Shown here one piece after another: positions 1 through 6,863 of a stretch of DNA of 11,597 nt. A program made the translations under genes and the position numbers. The DNA is from Bacteroidales bacterium (GTDB taxonomy: Bacteria > Bacteroidota > Bacteroidia > Bacteroidales > WCHB1-69): NCBI GenBank assembly GCA_028683685.1, contig JAQUHH010000050.1, positions 1 through 11,597 on the forward strand, written 5' to 3'. The notes beneath the pieces are model-generated. The model did not search any database and was not told where the DNA came from. It saw only the letters and a program-made list of their open reading frames with translations. Position 1 is the stretch's first letter. Each line of letters begins with the position of its first letter.

Positions 1-17
1 TAAACAGATTTAATCAT
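1..17 (-). CDS. Possible start of a gene running off the left edge
   Basis: An ATG at 17 (minus strand) opens a frame of at least five codons (M-I-K-S-V) before the window ends. It lies 10 nt downstream of a good Bacteroidota-type -7 element, and it falls where the first gene of the next cassette after repeat A would be expected. Nothing can be said about the product, and another start further left is possible. Confidence 0.3.
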
Positions 18-27
18 AAAATGTTTC

Positions 28-58
28 CAAATATAGAAACTATTTTTTATTTACCAAT
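28..58 (-). promoter_or_regulatory. Bacteroidota-type promoter reading left
   Basis: On the minus strand the sequence reads ATTG, a 19-nt spacer, then TATATTTG (CAAT at 55-58 and CAAATATA at 28-35 on the plus strand). This fits the Bacteroidota primary sigma factor pattern of TTTG around -33 and TAnnTTTG around -7. It lies 47 nt beyond repeat A and would transcribe the gene that leaves the window on the left. The same 19-nt spacing occurs in the promoter of the large operon. AT-rich DNA gives chance matches, so the call is moderate. Confidence 0.5.
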
Positions 59-104
59 TAAAATTGCGGATTATTTTATACTTACCTGACCGTCAGTAAG
101 CTTG

Positions 105-240
105 CCCATAACGGCTGGGGGTGTGGCAAGTGTGGGAGAGCGTGCTACGTTTTCGTCCCCCGACGAAAACGCCCGAGCGGGCGAAACCGCTCCGAAGTTC
201 CAATGTCAACCCACATTGGCTACACCCCTTGTTATGGGTT
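105..240 (-). repeat. attC-like palindromic repeat A
   Basis: This is a GC-rich imperfect palindrome in AT-rich DNA. On the plus strand it starts CCCATAAC (105-112), then a 5-nt spacer GGCTG, then GGGGTGTGGC...TGTGGG. It ends with a matching arm, CCACATTGGCTACACCCC, a 2-nt spacer TT, and GTTATGGG (231-238). Inside are a perfect 10-bp hairpin with a CCCC loop (148-171) and a 6-bp hairpin (175-192). Read on the minus strand it goes ...AACAA...CGTT..., as canonical attC sites do, but the core GTTATGG departs from GTTRRRY. It follows the stop of the 205-aa gene by only a few bases. Its right arm GTTATGGGTT (231-240) is the exact reverse complement of the left arm of repeat B. Confidence 0.7.
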
Positions 241-245
241 GTTTT

Positions 246-863
246 TTAATCATCAGTTCCATATATTTTTCTGAATTCCTTTATAATACTTTTGTTTATT
301 TCATCCATCTTATCTAATGTCGGTTCAAGGTCATCCATTCGCCAAAAACCGTCTATTATTTCCTCGTTCCCTTCTATTTCAAAAGTTATGTTGGAATTTT
401 CTTGAAGAATCCCTTCAGAATATTTTTCTATAAATGCATCTATTTCAGGAAATAACGATTCGATTTTTTCGATTAATTCATTTGGAAACAGTAATTTGTT
501 TTTGTTAAAACTTTTTTTAAATTCTAAACGATATAGTTTTAAGTTATCAAGTTCTAAACTTGGTTCAATCTTCGAAGAGTATTTTTCACCATTAATTAAA
601 AAATTTATGAAACTTTGAAGTTTTTCGAAACTTTGATAACAATCTTGTACGGCATCTATTTGCTTTTGTAATCTTGAACTAAACTTTATAATATTTTTCT
701 CTGTTATTTCCTTTGCAATTTCTTCGGTTCTTTTGATAAAATATTTATAAAGAATGAATCCCCCTATTATTATAATTAGAATTATAATCAACCAGCCTAC
801 TCCAAACGATTGTTGGATTGATTCAAGTTTACTGAGTATCTTTTCAATTTCGTCAATTGTCAT
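246..863 (-). CDS. Unrecognised single-pass membrane protein with coiled-coil
   Basis: This is a 205-aa protein of unrecognised family. A short amphipathic N-terminus is followed by one strongly hydrophobic helix at about residues 22-39 (rich in Ile and Leu, with GG near its end), then a charged region with coiled-coil character (about 44-85) and an acidic C-terminal half. The likely topology is a membrane anchor with a large cytoplasmic domain. Its ATG lies inside the end of the upstream 400-aa gene (11-nt overlap, 853-863), which implies translational coupling and probably a shared function. The stop falls just before repeat A, so this is the last gene of its cassette. Two-gene membrane pairs in mobile cassettes are often conflict systems, but no motif here shows that. 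Confidence 0.85.
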   Translation of the reverse strand: MTIDEIEKILSKLESIQQSFGVGWLIIILIIIIGGFILYKYFIKRTEEIAKEITEKNIIKFSSRLQKQIDAVQDCYQSFEKLQSFINFLINGEKYSSKIEPSLELDNLKLYRLEFKKSFNKNKLLFPNELIEKIESLFPEIDAFIEKYSEGILQENSNITFEIEGNEEIIDGFWRMDDLEPTLDKMDEINKSIIKEFRKIYGTDD

Positions 864-2055
864 ATTTTGTTTTTTTAGATAAAAATGGCTTTACTTGGTT
901 ATCAATAAATTGGTTTGGTCTCCAGCCTTTAGCAATCTTAGGTATCAAAAAGTTGTCTGAAGCTGATGAGACTACTGAACCAATGGGTATTCCGCCAGCA
1001 AGTAAGTCACCAAGAAATCCTAGGCCTGTAAAAATTCCCATTCTAAGAACTTTAATAGGTTTTTTGTCAATCCAACTTTCTTTTGTGACAGCTGCATAGT
1101 ATTCATTTAGAAGTGCGTGATTTCCGTCCAACTGTTTAAGCCACTCTCTGAATTCAAAGGATTTATCAATTATTTGGGAAAACTCTTCAAATGAGCGCTC
1201 TCCTGAATTTATAGTTTCTCTAATTGGTTTATAGTTTTCTAATGCTAAACTTTCAAAGGTTTGAATGTTAACAGTACTTTTGGTTGCTCGTTTAATTAAT
1301 TCGTTAAAACGCTCTTGAATGTAAACAGTATGATTCTGGTCAGAGTAAATTTCACTTTCTTGTTGCGATGCAATATTAATATCTCCGCTACTCTCTGTAA
1401 CATTTAATATAAATGAATACCAATTCAAAGAATGCCCCACTGGGAATAATTCAGAATACTTCTCATTTAATTCATCTAAGTCATAATTACTCCTATAAAC
1501 AAAAGCATCAGTTCCTAATGGCGTTGATAATTTATTCTCTATTTCGATTGTTAAATCAGATAAATCTAGTTGAGGTAAATAAGAATTGATATAAATCTTA
1601 AGTTGCGAATTTAACAATTTTATATCCTCACATTCCGAATTCAGTATTCGCTGAAATCCTTCGGAATATTCTAATGGAGAACATATGTCTAAAAATTCTT
1701 TTGTATTTGTTTTAGATTGCTTATTTGAATTTGTGATTTCTAAGAATTCTTTATAGATATATTCTTCAAGGTTGAAAGCTTGACTTTTAGTAACCATTGG
1801 TCCAAAAGCATTTTTAGTTCCAAGTGGGAATTGCGCTGTCCCAATTGCTGAATTTCTGAAATACAATTTTAAAAATCCTCTTTCATTATATTCTTTAAGC
1901 TTTTCAAGTCCAACAAACCTTATGAATTGTTCTATTGTAAATTTGTCAAGTAGAAAGTTAGTCTGACTGTAAAATAGTAAGGATTCGCAAAGTTTTCCTA
2001 AATCAATTGAATTATCTGAAATCCTATTTTGTTTTATGAATATTTTTTCGAACAT
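853..2055 (-). CDS. Unrecognised 400-aa protein with C-terminal hydrophobic hairpin
   Basis: I do not recognise this family. Most of the protein is soluble in character, mixed alpha/beta and charged, with no nucleotide-binding or nuclease motif I can see. Near the C-terminus (about residues 336-363) is a Gly-rich hydrophobic stretch with two short segments, containing GLGFLGDLLAGGIPIG, which could insert in a membrane or form a buried hairpin. A conserved-looking tail with GWRPNQFIDNQVKPF follows. The gene starts 55 bp inside the cassette from repeat B, without an obvious promoter or Shine-Dalgarno, and overlaps the next gene by 11 nt. The two products probably form one membrane-associated complex. 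Function unknown. Confidence 0.85.
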   Translation of the reverse strand: MFEKIFIKQNRISDNSIDLGKLCESLLFYSQTNFLLDKFTIEQFIRFVGLEKLKEYNERGFLKLYFRNSAIGTAQFPLGTKNAFGPMVTKSQAFNLEEYIYKEFLEITNSNKQSKTNTKEFLDICSPLEYSEGFQRILNSECEDIKLLNSQLKIYINSYLPQLDLSDLTIEIENKLSTPLGTDAFVYRSNYDLDELNEKYSELFPVGHSLNWYSFILNVTESSGDINIASQQESEIYSDQNHTVYIQERFNELIKRATKSTVNIQTFESLALENYKPIRETINSGERSFEEFSQIIDKSFEFREWLKQLDGNHALLNEYYAAVTKESWIDKKPIKVLRMGIFTGLGFLGDLLAGGIPIGSVVSSASDNFLIPKIAKGWRPNQFIDNQVKPFLSKKTKYDN

Positions 2056-2108
2056 ATATTTTTAGTCTATGATGATATGTTTGACTTGATTGTAGTCAGT
2101 TCTAAAAT

Positions 2109-2246
2109 AACCCATAACGGTTGGGGGTGTGACCAGTTTGGGTGAGCGGGGCTTGGGATTTATCCCCCGTTAAAAAAGTTACTCGCGTGTCGACCACCCT
2201 ACCTATCACATTCATTACAAATTGGTTACACCCCTTGTTGTGCAAC
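2109..2246 (-). repeat. attC-like palindromic repeat B
   Basis: On the plus strand it starts AACCCATAAC (2109-2118), spacer GGTTG, then GGGGTGTGACCAGTTTG. It ends with CAAATTGGTTACACCCC, spacer TT, and GTTGTGCAAC (2237-2246). The inner arms pair, but the outer arms (CCCATAAC against GTTGTGC) do not pair with each other. The left arm is the reverse complement of the right arm of repeat A, and the right arm is the reverse complement of the left arm of repeat C. The GAGCG motif after the left arm (2144-2148) also occurs in A and C. The repeat sits between the stop of the lipoprotein gene and the start of the 400-aa gene. Confidence 0.72.
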
Positions 2247-3053
2247 GTATTTATTTTTTCTGAATAAACTTTAATCCAAACCCGTATTCTGTCATATATT
2301 GTTTTATTTCGTTTTCTGAATACCCAACAAGCACATAGATTTCATTTAGTTCTGGTATAAATCTATGTATAACAATTGAGTCCACAAGGTGCGTTGATTC
2401 CATTGGATATTTATTTGCTTTAACGACTTGACCTAGTCTAGAGTAAAATAGAGACCCTACTTTATTCCCTTCTGGCTTCAGTAATGATAGCCTCATATCT
2501 ACTGTTGAATATAATTCGACTTCTTCGTTTTCTTTTATTTGGAATACAATACAAGAATCTTTGTGAAGAGAATAAATTCTTTCAACTTCACTACCAAAAA
2601 AGGTTTTCTTGCTATTTTCTTTGTAAGAAAAATTCAACTTAGGTATTTTTTGAAAATCATATTTATCTTTATAAAAAACACCAGATTGGCTAGGTATTTT
2701 GTACATCATAATCTCACCTAAAGGATAATCCTTATTGTCTGTAATATAAAGTTCTTTTTCAATCGGTAAATAAAAATCTTTACTAAATTTTATTTGAAAT
2801 TTACCATTTGAAAAATCAATGCTGAAATTCCCACTTTTATCACTTCGTGTATGATAATCACTGTCAACAATTTTTACTTCAGCATTCTCTACTGGATTGT
2901 TAAAATTATCAATAAGATTACCATTTATTTTCTTTTTACAAGAGAATAATGATAAAGCAATAAGAAATAGTAAGATAAATTTTGTTTTCATAATCATATG
3001 TTTTAAGGTTTTTTTATGTGTGTTTGTTGGTTTACATTCAATATGTTGCACAA
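2118..3053 (-). mobile_element. Inferred gene cassette, about 0.94 kb, one lipoprotein gene
   Basis: The boundaries are set by the CGTT cores of repeats C (right) and B (left). The cassette begins TTGTGCAAC on the minus strand, and its own attC-like site, repeat B, begins GTTGCACAAC, so the two would reform one core in a circular cassette. It has the size and one-gene content of a normal integron cassette. No promoter of the Bacteroidota type is visible upstream of the gene. Confidence 0.6.
2251..2991 (-). CDS. Secreted lipoprotein with carboxypeptidase-regulatory-like domain
   Basis: This is a 246-aa protein. I place the start at 2991 because it gives a clean type II signal peptide: MKTK, a hydrophobic core, then LFSC (Cys18 as lipid site) followed by three lysines. 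The frame stays open upstream to 3108, but that extension would enter repeat C and bury the signal. Residues about 20-95 look like a CarboxypepD-regulatory or Ig-like beta fold (GNLID...NPVENAEVKIVD...TRSDKSGNFSID), common in Bacteroidota surface proteins. The rest is beta-rich and unrecognised. The product should be anchored in the outer or inner membrane facing the periplasm. It is the only gene of its cassette. Confidence 0.85.
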   Translation of the reverse strand: MKTKFILLFLIALSLFSCKKKINGNLIDNFNNPVENAEVKIVDSDYHTRSDKSGNFSIDFSNGKFQIKFSKDFYLPIEKELYITDNKDYPLGEIMMYKIPSQSGVFYKDKYDFQKIPKLNFSYKENSKKTFFGSEVERIYSLHKDSCIVFQIKENEEVELYSTVDMRLSLLKPEGNKVGSLFYSRLGQVVKANKYPMESTHLVDSIVIHRFIPELNEIYVLVGYSENEIKQYMTEYGFGLKFIQKK

Positions 3054-3180
3054 CGGATGGGTATATGAAAAGTTGGGCATTTCGGAGCGATTCACTGTCA
3101 AACCGCACAAAGTTAAATGCGAGCTAAACACTTCAAATTTAGCACTATCTGCCCAATTTTTTATATACCGTGTTACCAAC
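3045..3180 (-). repeat. attC-like palindromic repeat C
   Basis: On the plus strand it starts GTTGCACAAC (3045-3054), spacer GGATG, then GGTATATGAAAAGTTGGGCA. It ends with TGCCCAATTTTTTATATACC, spacer GT, and GTTACCAAC (3172-3180). The inner arms pair over about 20 positions with few mismatches, with an internal GCTAAA/TTTAGC hairpin at 3123-3143. The sequence differs a lot from A and B, yet the 5-nt GGNTG and 2-nt spacers and the GAGCG motif (3084-3088) are kept. The outer arms do not match each other; the left one matches repeat B's right arm and the right one matches repeat D. Confidence 0.72.
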
Positions 3181-3278
3181 TGGGCGTTCTTGTCTGCCAA
3201 TGGTTTGAGATAATTTTTCAATTCAGTCATTCCTTTTTCTCTGTCTTAAAAGATTTAGTTTTTTTTAGTGTCGGCAAG
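3172..3278 (+). repeat. Left half of mirrored end blocks of the large cassette
   Basis: In the gene-free stretch 3181-3371 three short blocks recur, in reverse complement and in the same outside-to-inside order, near the other end of the cassette. They are GTTACCAAC (3172-3180), AATGGTTTGAGA (3199-3210) and GATTTAGTTTTTTT (3252-3265), the last followed by GTC and GCAAG. Spacing between the blocks differs at the two ends. The rest of 3181-3297 holds no gene I can support. Confidence 0.45.
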
Positions 3279-3297
3279 GTCAGCGATGGCAAACAGA

Positions 3298-3355
3298 CAA
3301 GCTCTATGGCAGGTTTTGGTTTAGCGTTGGCTGGTGCGACCTGACATTGTGCTTG
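3298..3355 (+). repeat. Structured repeat element, copy 1 (downstream of queC)
   Basis: This is a nested palindrome: outer stem CAAGC/GCTTG (3298-3302, 3351-3355), a 7/7-nt internal loop (TCTATGG/ACATTGT), inner stem CAGGT/ACCTG (3310-3314, 3339-3343), and a loop holding AGCGTTGGCTGGTG (3323-3336). A second copy at 11366-11429 keeps the loop motif, the 7/7 internal loop and similar loop bases but has different stem bases. It starts 16 nt beyond the queC stop, so it may act at the 3' end of the operon transcript, but no T-run follows on the minus strand to make it a standard terminator. Confidence 0.5.
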
Positions 3356-3371
3356 GCTGTGTGGGCTGGGC

Positions 3372-4052
3372 TCATTCTTTTTTAAACAATGGATTATTAA
3401 TATTCAGAAAATTGAAGGCTTCTTCCCTTTTCTTACATGAGTCGCACTTACCACATGGAAAACCTTTTTCATCAGGGAAGTAGCAAGTATGCGTTATCGA
3501 GTAGTCAACTCCTAAGTTCAGACCAATCTTAATAATTTCATGCTTTTCTAAAGAACTATATGGTGCATGAATTCTAAGTTTTTTTGAACGACCTATAAAT
3601 GAAGAACCATAGTTCGCTGTTTCTTCAAATGATTTGATAAAGGATTGAGAGCAATCAGGAAATAACTCACTATCTGTTTTATTTACTCCTATATAAATAT
3701 CATAAATGCATAGTTTTTCCGCTAATGCTGAAGCGTAAGTGAGAAAAACCATATTTCTAAAAGGCACGTAGGTTTCTGTGAGTGAATTTGTATGTATTTT
3801 ACCTTCAGTATTTACAGGATTATGAATAAGAGATGAATATGCAAATTCTGTAAAAGATAAAGTTATAATCTGATGATTCTTTATTGAGTAAATTGAAGTG
3901 ATTTGTTTTGCAGATTGTATTTCTCGCTTATGAGATTGACCATAGTCAAATGATAAGCAAAGTATATTATTACTATCAAAATCATTTAACAGGGAAGCTA
4001 ACAATGTTGTCGAGTCAATGCCACCACTAAAAAGAATGATTGATTTTAACAT
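3372..4052 (-). CDS. queC: QueC-like 7-cyano-7-deazaguanine synthase
   Basis: This is a 226-aa protein, the usual QueC length. QueC uses ATP and ammonia to turn 7-carboxy-7-deazaguanine into preQ0. The PP-loop SGGIDST is at residues 9-15, FDYGQSHKREI follows at about 35-45, and the C-terminal zinc site has Cys190, Cys200, Cys203 and Cys206 (TCY...CGKCDSC). Two differences from E. coli QueC are VPFRN for VPGRN and SELFPDCSQ for SGYPDCR. Its ATG overlaps the stop of the methyltransferase gene (ATGTTAA, 7-nt overlap). It is the last gene of the operon. None of queD, queE, queF or a tRNA- or DNA-guanine transglycosylase is nearby, so it either draws on the housekeeping pathway or does other chemistry, as QueC-like proteins in Qat and type IV CBASS defence systems do. 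Confidence 0.9.
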   Translation of the reverse strand: MLKSIILFSGGIDSTTLLASLLNDFDSNNILCLSFDYGQSHKREIQSAKQITSIYSIKNHQIITLSFTEFAYSSLIHNPVNTEGKIHTNSLTETYVPFRNMVFLTYASALAEKLCIYDIYIGVNKTDSELFPDCSQSFIKSFEETANYGSSFIGRSKKLRIHAPYSSLEKHEIIKIGLNLGVDYSITHTCYFPDEKGFPCGKCDSCKKREEAFNFLNINNPLFKKE

Positions 4053-5836
4053 TTAGTTGCTCTTGAATTTAATAATGTCCACCAATATTCGTGATTATAA
4101 TTATCAAAGAAAACCTTCTTTACTAAAACATAAACATACCATAAATAATCTTTTTCGTTAAAAGCGAATCTCTGTAGTATAATTAATTCACTTTTAGAGA
4201 TTATACTTTCAAATTTAATAATATCATCTAGACCTCCTAACGATGAAAAAGATGTAATTAGTTTTGAATCATTTTTGATGTAAGTCTCGTTTGCAAACAT
4301 TTTAAATAATGCTCGATGAGCATTGTGTTCCAAATCGAAAAAGGCATGCTCCAAGGACTCATCAGCCTTGGTGTCTACATATGGCAAATCCCCAATAACA
4401 ATATCAAATTTGTTATTTTTAAAATCAGATAAAGCAACGGCTTTACTTATATGTTCGTTATTATCAATTATCTTCCCAACTGTTAAGTGTTGTTTTTGGT
4501 CATTATTGTTTTTACAATGGTTGCCTGTATAGAGTAGCCATCTTTTTGCAATAATTTCCATATTATTTGAAACTATATTTCTTTCTAAATTTTTAAAAGA
4601 TTCTCCAAATGGTTCAATAGCCCAAACAATAGGATTTGGTGTCGATAAATCATTTTGCAGATATTTATATGAGACCATAGCTTGAACACCCGTGCCAGAG
4701 CCTATATCTAAAACTTTGTCGTCTTTTTTAAGTATTTTAGTAATAGCATATGAAGTAAATTTACTTGAATTCGCATAACCTGGGGAAAAAACACCTTTAT
4801 CTATTTCCAAATTAATTTTTAAATTTAAGTAATCTTTAATACAATGTTTATCAACTTTAGAAAGATCATCTATTATATCTAAAGAGTGAATTGGTTTTAT
4901 TGGAATACGCCTGTGAGTAGCAGTATAAGAATTAAAAATGTGTTCAAAAGCATCTACAACATCAGGATCAATACTATGAAATCCTTTTTGCTTAGTTTCA
5001 TTTTTATCTTGTAAAATGGTTTTACCAGCAAAAGATACTAAAACTTCACAATGCTTGCTACTCTTATAAATAAAAATTTGAAAAGGCACATCAGGCTGTT
5101 CAACAGAAGAAATGGTGAAGTTTTTATTTTGTTGACTCTTGTATTTTAGGTGGTTAATAAATGCTTTTGTTTCTTCACTAATGTTTCGAAAAATCTCTTT
5201 GCTACTGTTCCTACTATTTGGCAATTCAGAACAAAACCCAGAAAGAGATTCGATAAATTCCATCAATGGATTAACACCTGAAATATTTTCATTTGGTAAA
5301 TGATAAATATTCAAAATGATTTTATTATTGTCATCTGGAATAATTGGCTCAATTTTATTTCTAAATTCACTACCCCATTTAGAAAAATCGTGTTTCAATC
5401 TTTCTGGATAATCCAAAGTTGGTGAGCACATTAACATTAACAACTTAAAACCATCCTCTTTATTCAAGGCGCATCTATCTAACATATTAATTAGTTCGTT
5501 ATAAATAGTTTTATCACTTGAATACCATTTTTCTTTTGCAAAATCATTTAATATTTTAATTTTTTCTTTCTGATGACTGCTTATATGATAGAAAATATTT
5601 GAAGACCAATTAATTGAACCAAATATGACGGCTATGAAGGAATAAAAAAAAGATAACACAGTAAATGGTCCAGAAATCTCCTTAATAAAATTCCAGATGC
5701 CACTAACATTACCTTTTTCTAACCAGACAAAATACCAAATGAAGAAAATAACTATACCTAATGTAATATATATAAAACCATATAAAGGTTTATTCTCGTT
5801 TGTAATTGAAAATCTTTTTTTTAAGTTTTTTCCCAT
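4046..5836 (-). CDS. Membrane-anchored protein with C-terminal SAM methyltransferase
   Basis: This is a 596-aa protein. Two hydrophobic helices (about residues 18-39 and 57-75) are followed by a soluble region of about 280 residues that I do not recognise, then a Rossmann-type methyltransferase. Motif I is VLDIGSGTG (375-383), the acidic end of the second strand is AIEPF (406-410), and motif IV is GDLPYV (482-487). The last resembles the NPPY/DPPY motif of N5-glutamine and N6-adenine methyltransferases, with Leu at the third position. FSPGYANSSKFTS before motif I recalls the region preceding motif I in PrmC/HemK. The segment at about 250-305 (SFAG...KGFHSIDPDVVDAFEHIF) has the look of a sensor domain, but I cannot name it. 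The gene starts 20 bp after the binding-protein gene and overlaps queC. The substrate is unknown. Confidence 0.85.
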   Translation of the reverse strand: MGKNLKKRFSITNENKPLYGFIYITLGIVIFFIWYFVWLEKGNVSGIWNFIKEISGPFTVLSFFYSFIAVIFGSINWSSNIFYHISSHQKEKIKILNDFAKEKWYSSDKTIYNELINMLDRCALNKEDGFKLLMLMCSPTLDYPERLKHDFSKWGSEFRNKIEPIIPDDNNKIILNIYHLPNENISGVNPLMEFIESLSGFCSELPNSRNSSKEIFRNISEETKAFINHLKYKSQQNKNFTISSVEQPDVPFQIFIYKSSKHCEVLVSFAGKTILQDKNETKQKGFHSIDPDVVDAFEHIFNSYTATHRRIPIKPIHSLDIIDDLSKVDKHCIKDYLNLKINLEIDKGVFSPGYANSSKFTSYAITKILKKDDKVLDIGSGTGVQAMVSYKYLQNDLSTPNPIVWAIEPFGESFKNLERNIVSNNMEIIAKRWLLYTGNHCKNNNDQKQHLTVGKIIDNNEHISKAVALSDFKNNKFDIVIGDLPYVDTKADESLEHAFFDLEHNAHRALFKMFANETYIKNDSKLITSFSSLGGLDDIIKFESIISKSELIILQRFAFNEKDYLWYVYVLVKKVFFDNYNHEYWWTLLNSRATKC

Positions 5837-5856
5837 GATATATTTATGTGTAAATA

Positions 5857-6849
5857 TTACCGTTCTTGAAAAATTGCGTTTGATAAATCAAAATTATTTG
5901 GAATTACATCAAATTCAACCAATATATTCATTGTTGCTTTCCATCTGACATCAGCCATTTTGCCTATTTGATTTATTTCATTATCAGGGATAATAAATGG
6001 GATTGTTGCATTCCAAACATCTATTTCATTTTCGAATTTTAGATTATCTGCATTTTTAATAAGTGCCCCTACTGATTGTTCTTTATTTTCAATCGCATAT
6101 TGATGACTTTTAATAAATGCAGCCAAAAATCTTTTCACCAAATCAGGGTTTTCTTTCAAAGTTTTTTCACTAGTAATTATAACATCTCCGTAAGGATTAA
6201 TACCATATTGTTTACTAGTCAATACATTTAACTCAATTCCTCTTTTTCTTAAAGTAACAACTTGATCCATGATATAGGCTACTGAAATATCTACTTTATC
6301 CTCAATAAAAGGAACAAGACTGTATGAGTAAGGAATTTCTTTTATATTCTTGACATCAAATTTCTTAATTAATGCTCGATACTGTATTTCGGCATTGCTC
6401 CCAAAATCAACTTCTATAATTTTATTATCCCATTCGCTAGGAGTCTTGATACTCTTTCCCTTTTTTGAGATGAAACCAATAGGCGAATCTTTAAATAAAA
6501 CACCTATCGCGACAATAGGGATACCCTTATTGCGTGCAATTAAAACTTCATCCGCCCCTGCAACACCAAAAATATCATTACCTGCTGCTACTAATTTAAT
6601 TGAACTATTATCTGGTCCCCCTGAATTAATGGTTAAATTTATACCATAATCTTTAAAAATGCCTTCTTCTTTACCGGCAAACCACCCTGTCATTGTACCA
6701 GAATAAAACCACTTCATTCTTACAGAAACGTTATCAGCAACATCTGTTTTAATGAAATCACTATGTTGACATTTTTTAAAGATAAAAAATGCACTAAATC
6801 CAATTAGGATTATAAAGGTAAAACCTAAGATTTTTTTATTTTTTCTCAT
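5857..6849 (-). CDS. ABC importer substrate-binding protein, NMT1/THI5-like
   Basis: This is a 330-aa protein of the SsuA/TauA/THI5-like binding-protein group, which captures sulfonates, pyrimidine precursors or other small molecules outside the inner membrane. The opening KWFYSGTMTGWFAGKEEGIFKDYGI (about 46-70), the GG at 77-78 and the LVAAGNDIFGVAGADEVLIAR block (about 86-106) are typical. The N-terminus has one hydrophobic helix (about 8-24) ending in FKKC. That is not a lipobox, so the protein is probably held by an uncleaved anchor. It lies 14 bp after the permease gene. The ligand cannot be read from sequence; with QueC nearby a purine or deazapurine precursor is a guess. Confidence 0.88.
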   Translation of the reverse strand: MRKNKKILGFTFIILIGFSAFFIFKKCQHSDFIKTDVADNVSVRMKWFYSGTMTGWFAGKEEGIFKDYGINLTINSGGPDNSSIKLVAAGNDIFGVAGADEVLIARNKGIPIVAIGVLFKDSPIGFISKKGKSIKTPSEWDNKIIEVDFGSNAEIQYRALIKKFDVKNIKEIPYSYSLVPFIEDKVDISVAYIMDQVVTLRKRGIELNVLTSKQYGINPYGDVIITSEKTLKENPDLVKRFLAAFIKSHQYAIENKEQSVGALIKNADNLKFENEIDVWNATIPFIIPDNEINQIGKMADVRWKATMNILVEFDVIPNNFDLSNAIFQER

Positions 6850-6863
6850 ATTCTTACAAATTG

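Larger units (their letters stand above)
112..2117 (-). mobile_element. Inferred gene cassette, about 2.0 kb, two genes
   Basis: The boundaries come from cutting between G and TT in the CGTT core of repeats B and A, the normal integron crossover point. The cassette would begin TTATGGG at 2117 and end with repeat A, whose R''-like arm (CCCATAAC on the minus strand) complements that beginning. It carries two overlapping genes and no visible promoter, as is usual for integron cassettes. The recombination model is inferred from this boundary match; no integrase is in the window. Confidence 0.6.

Noticed and set aside
102..317. 71-aa plus-strand frame across repeat A
   Set aside because: It lies in a non-coding palindrome and runs into the antisense of the 205-aa gene; no start signal or family features.
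2992..3108. 39-residue N-terminal extension of the lipoprotein frame
   Set aside because: It would place the signal peptide inside the protein and code through repeat C; the start at 2991 gives a normal lipoprotein signal.
105..3180. Palindromes A-C as insertion sequence ends or CRISPR repeats
   Set aside because: No transposase or cas gene is present, there are no regularly spaced identical repeats, and the arms match between neighbouring sites in a cassette pattern instead.
3252..3266. T-run as a rho-independent terminator for the queC operon
   Set aside because: The T-run is on the plus strand, whereas the operon is transcribed on the minus strand, and no hairpin directly precedes it.
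3003..3344. Several 65-76-aa frames on both strands around repeat C and 3181-3371
   Set aside because: They overlap each other and the palindromic DNA, and none shows protein-like composition or a ribosome site.
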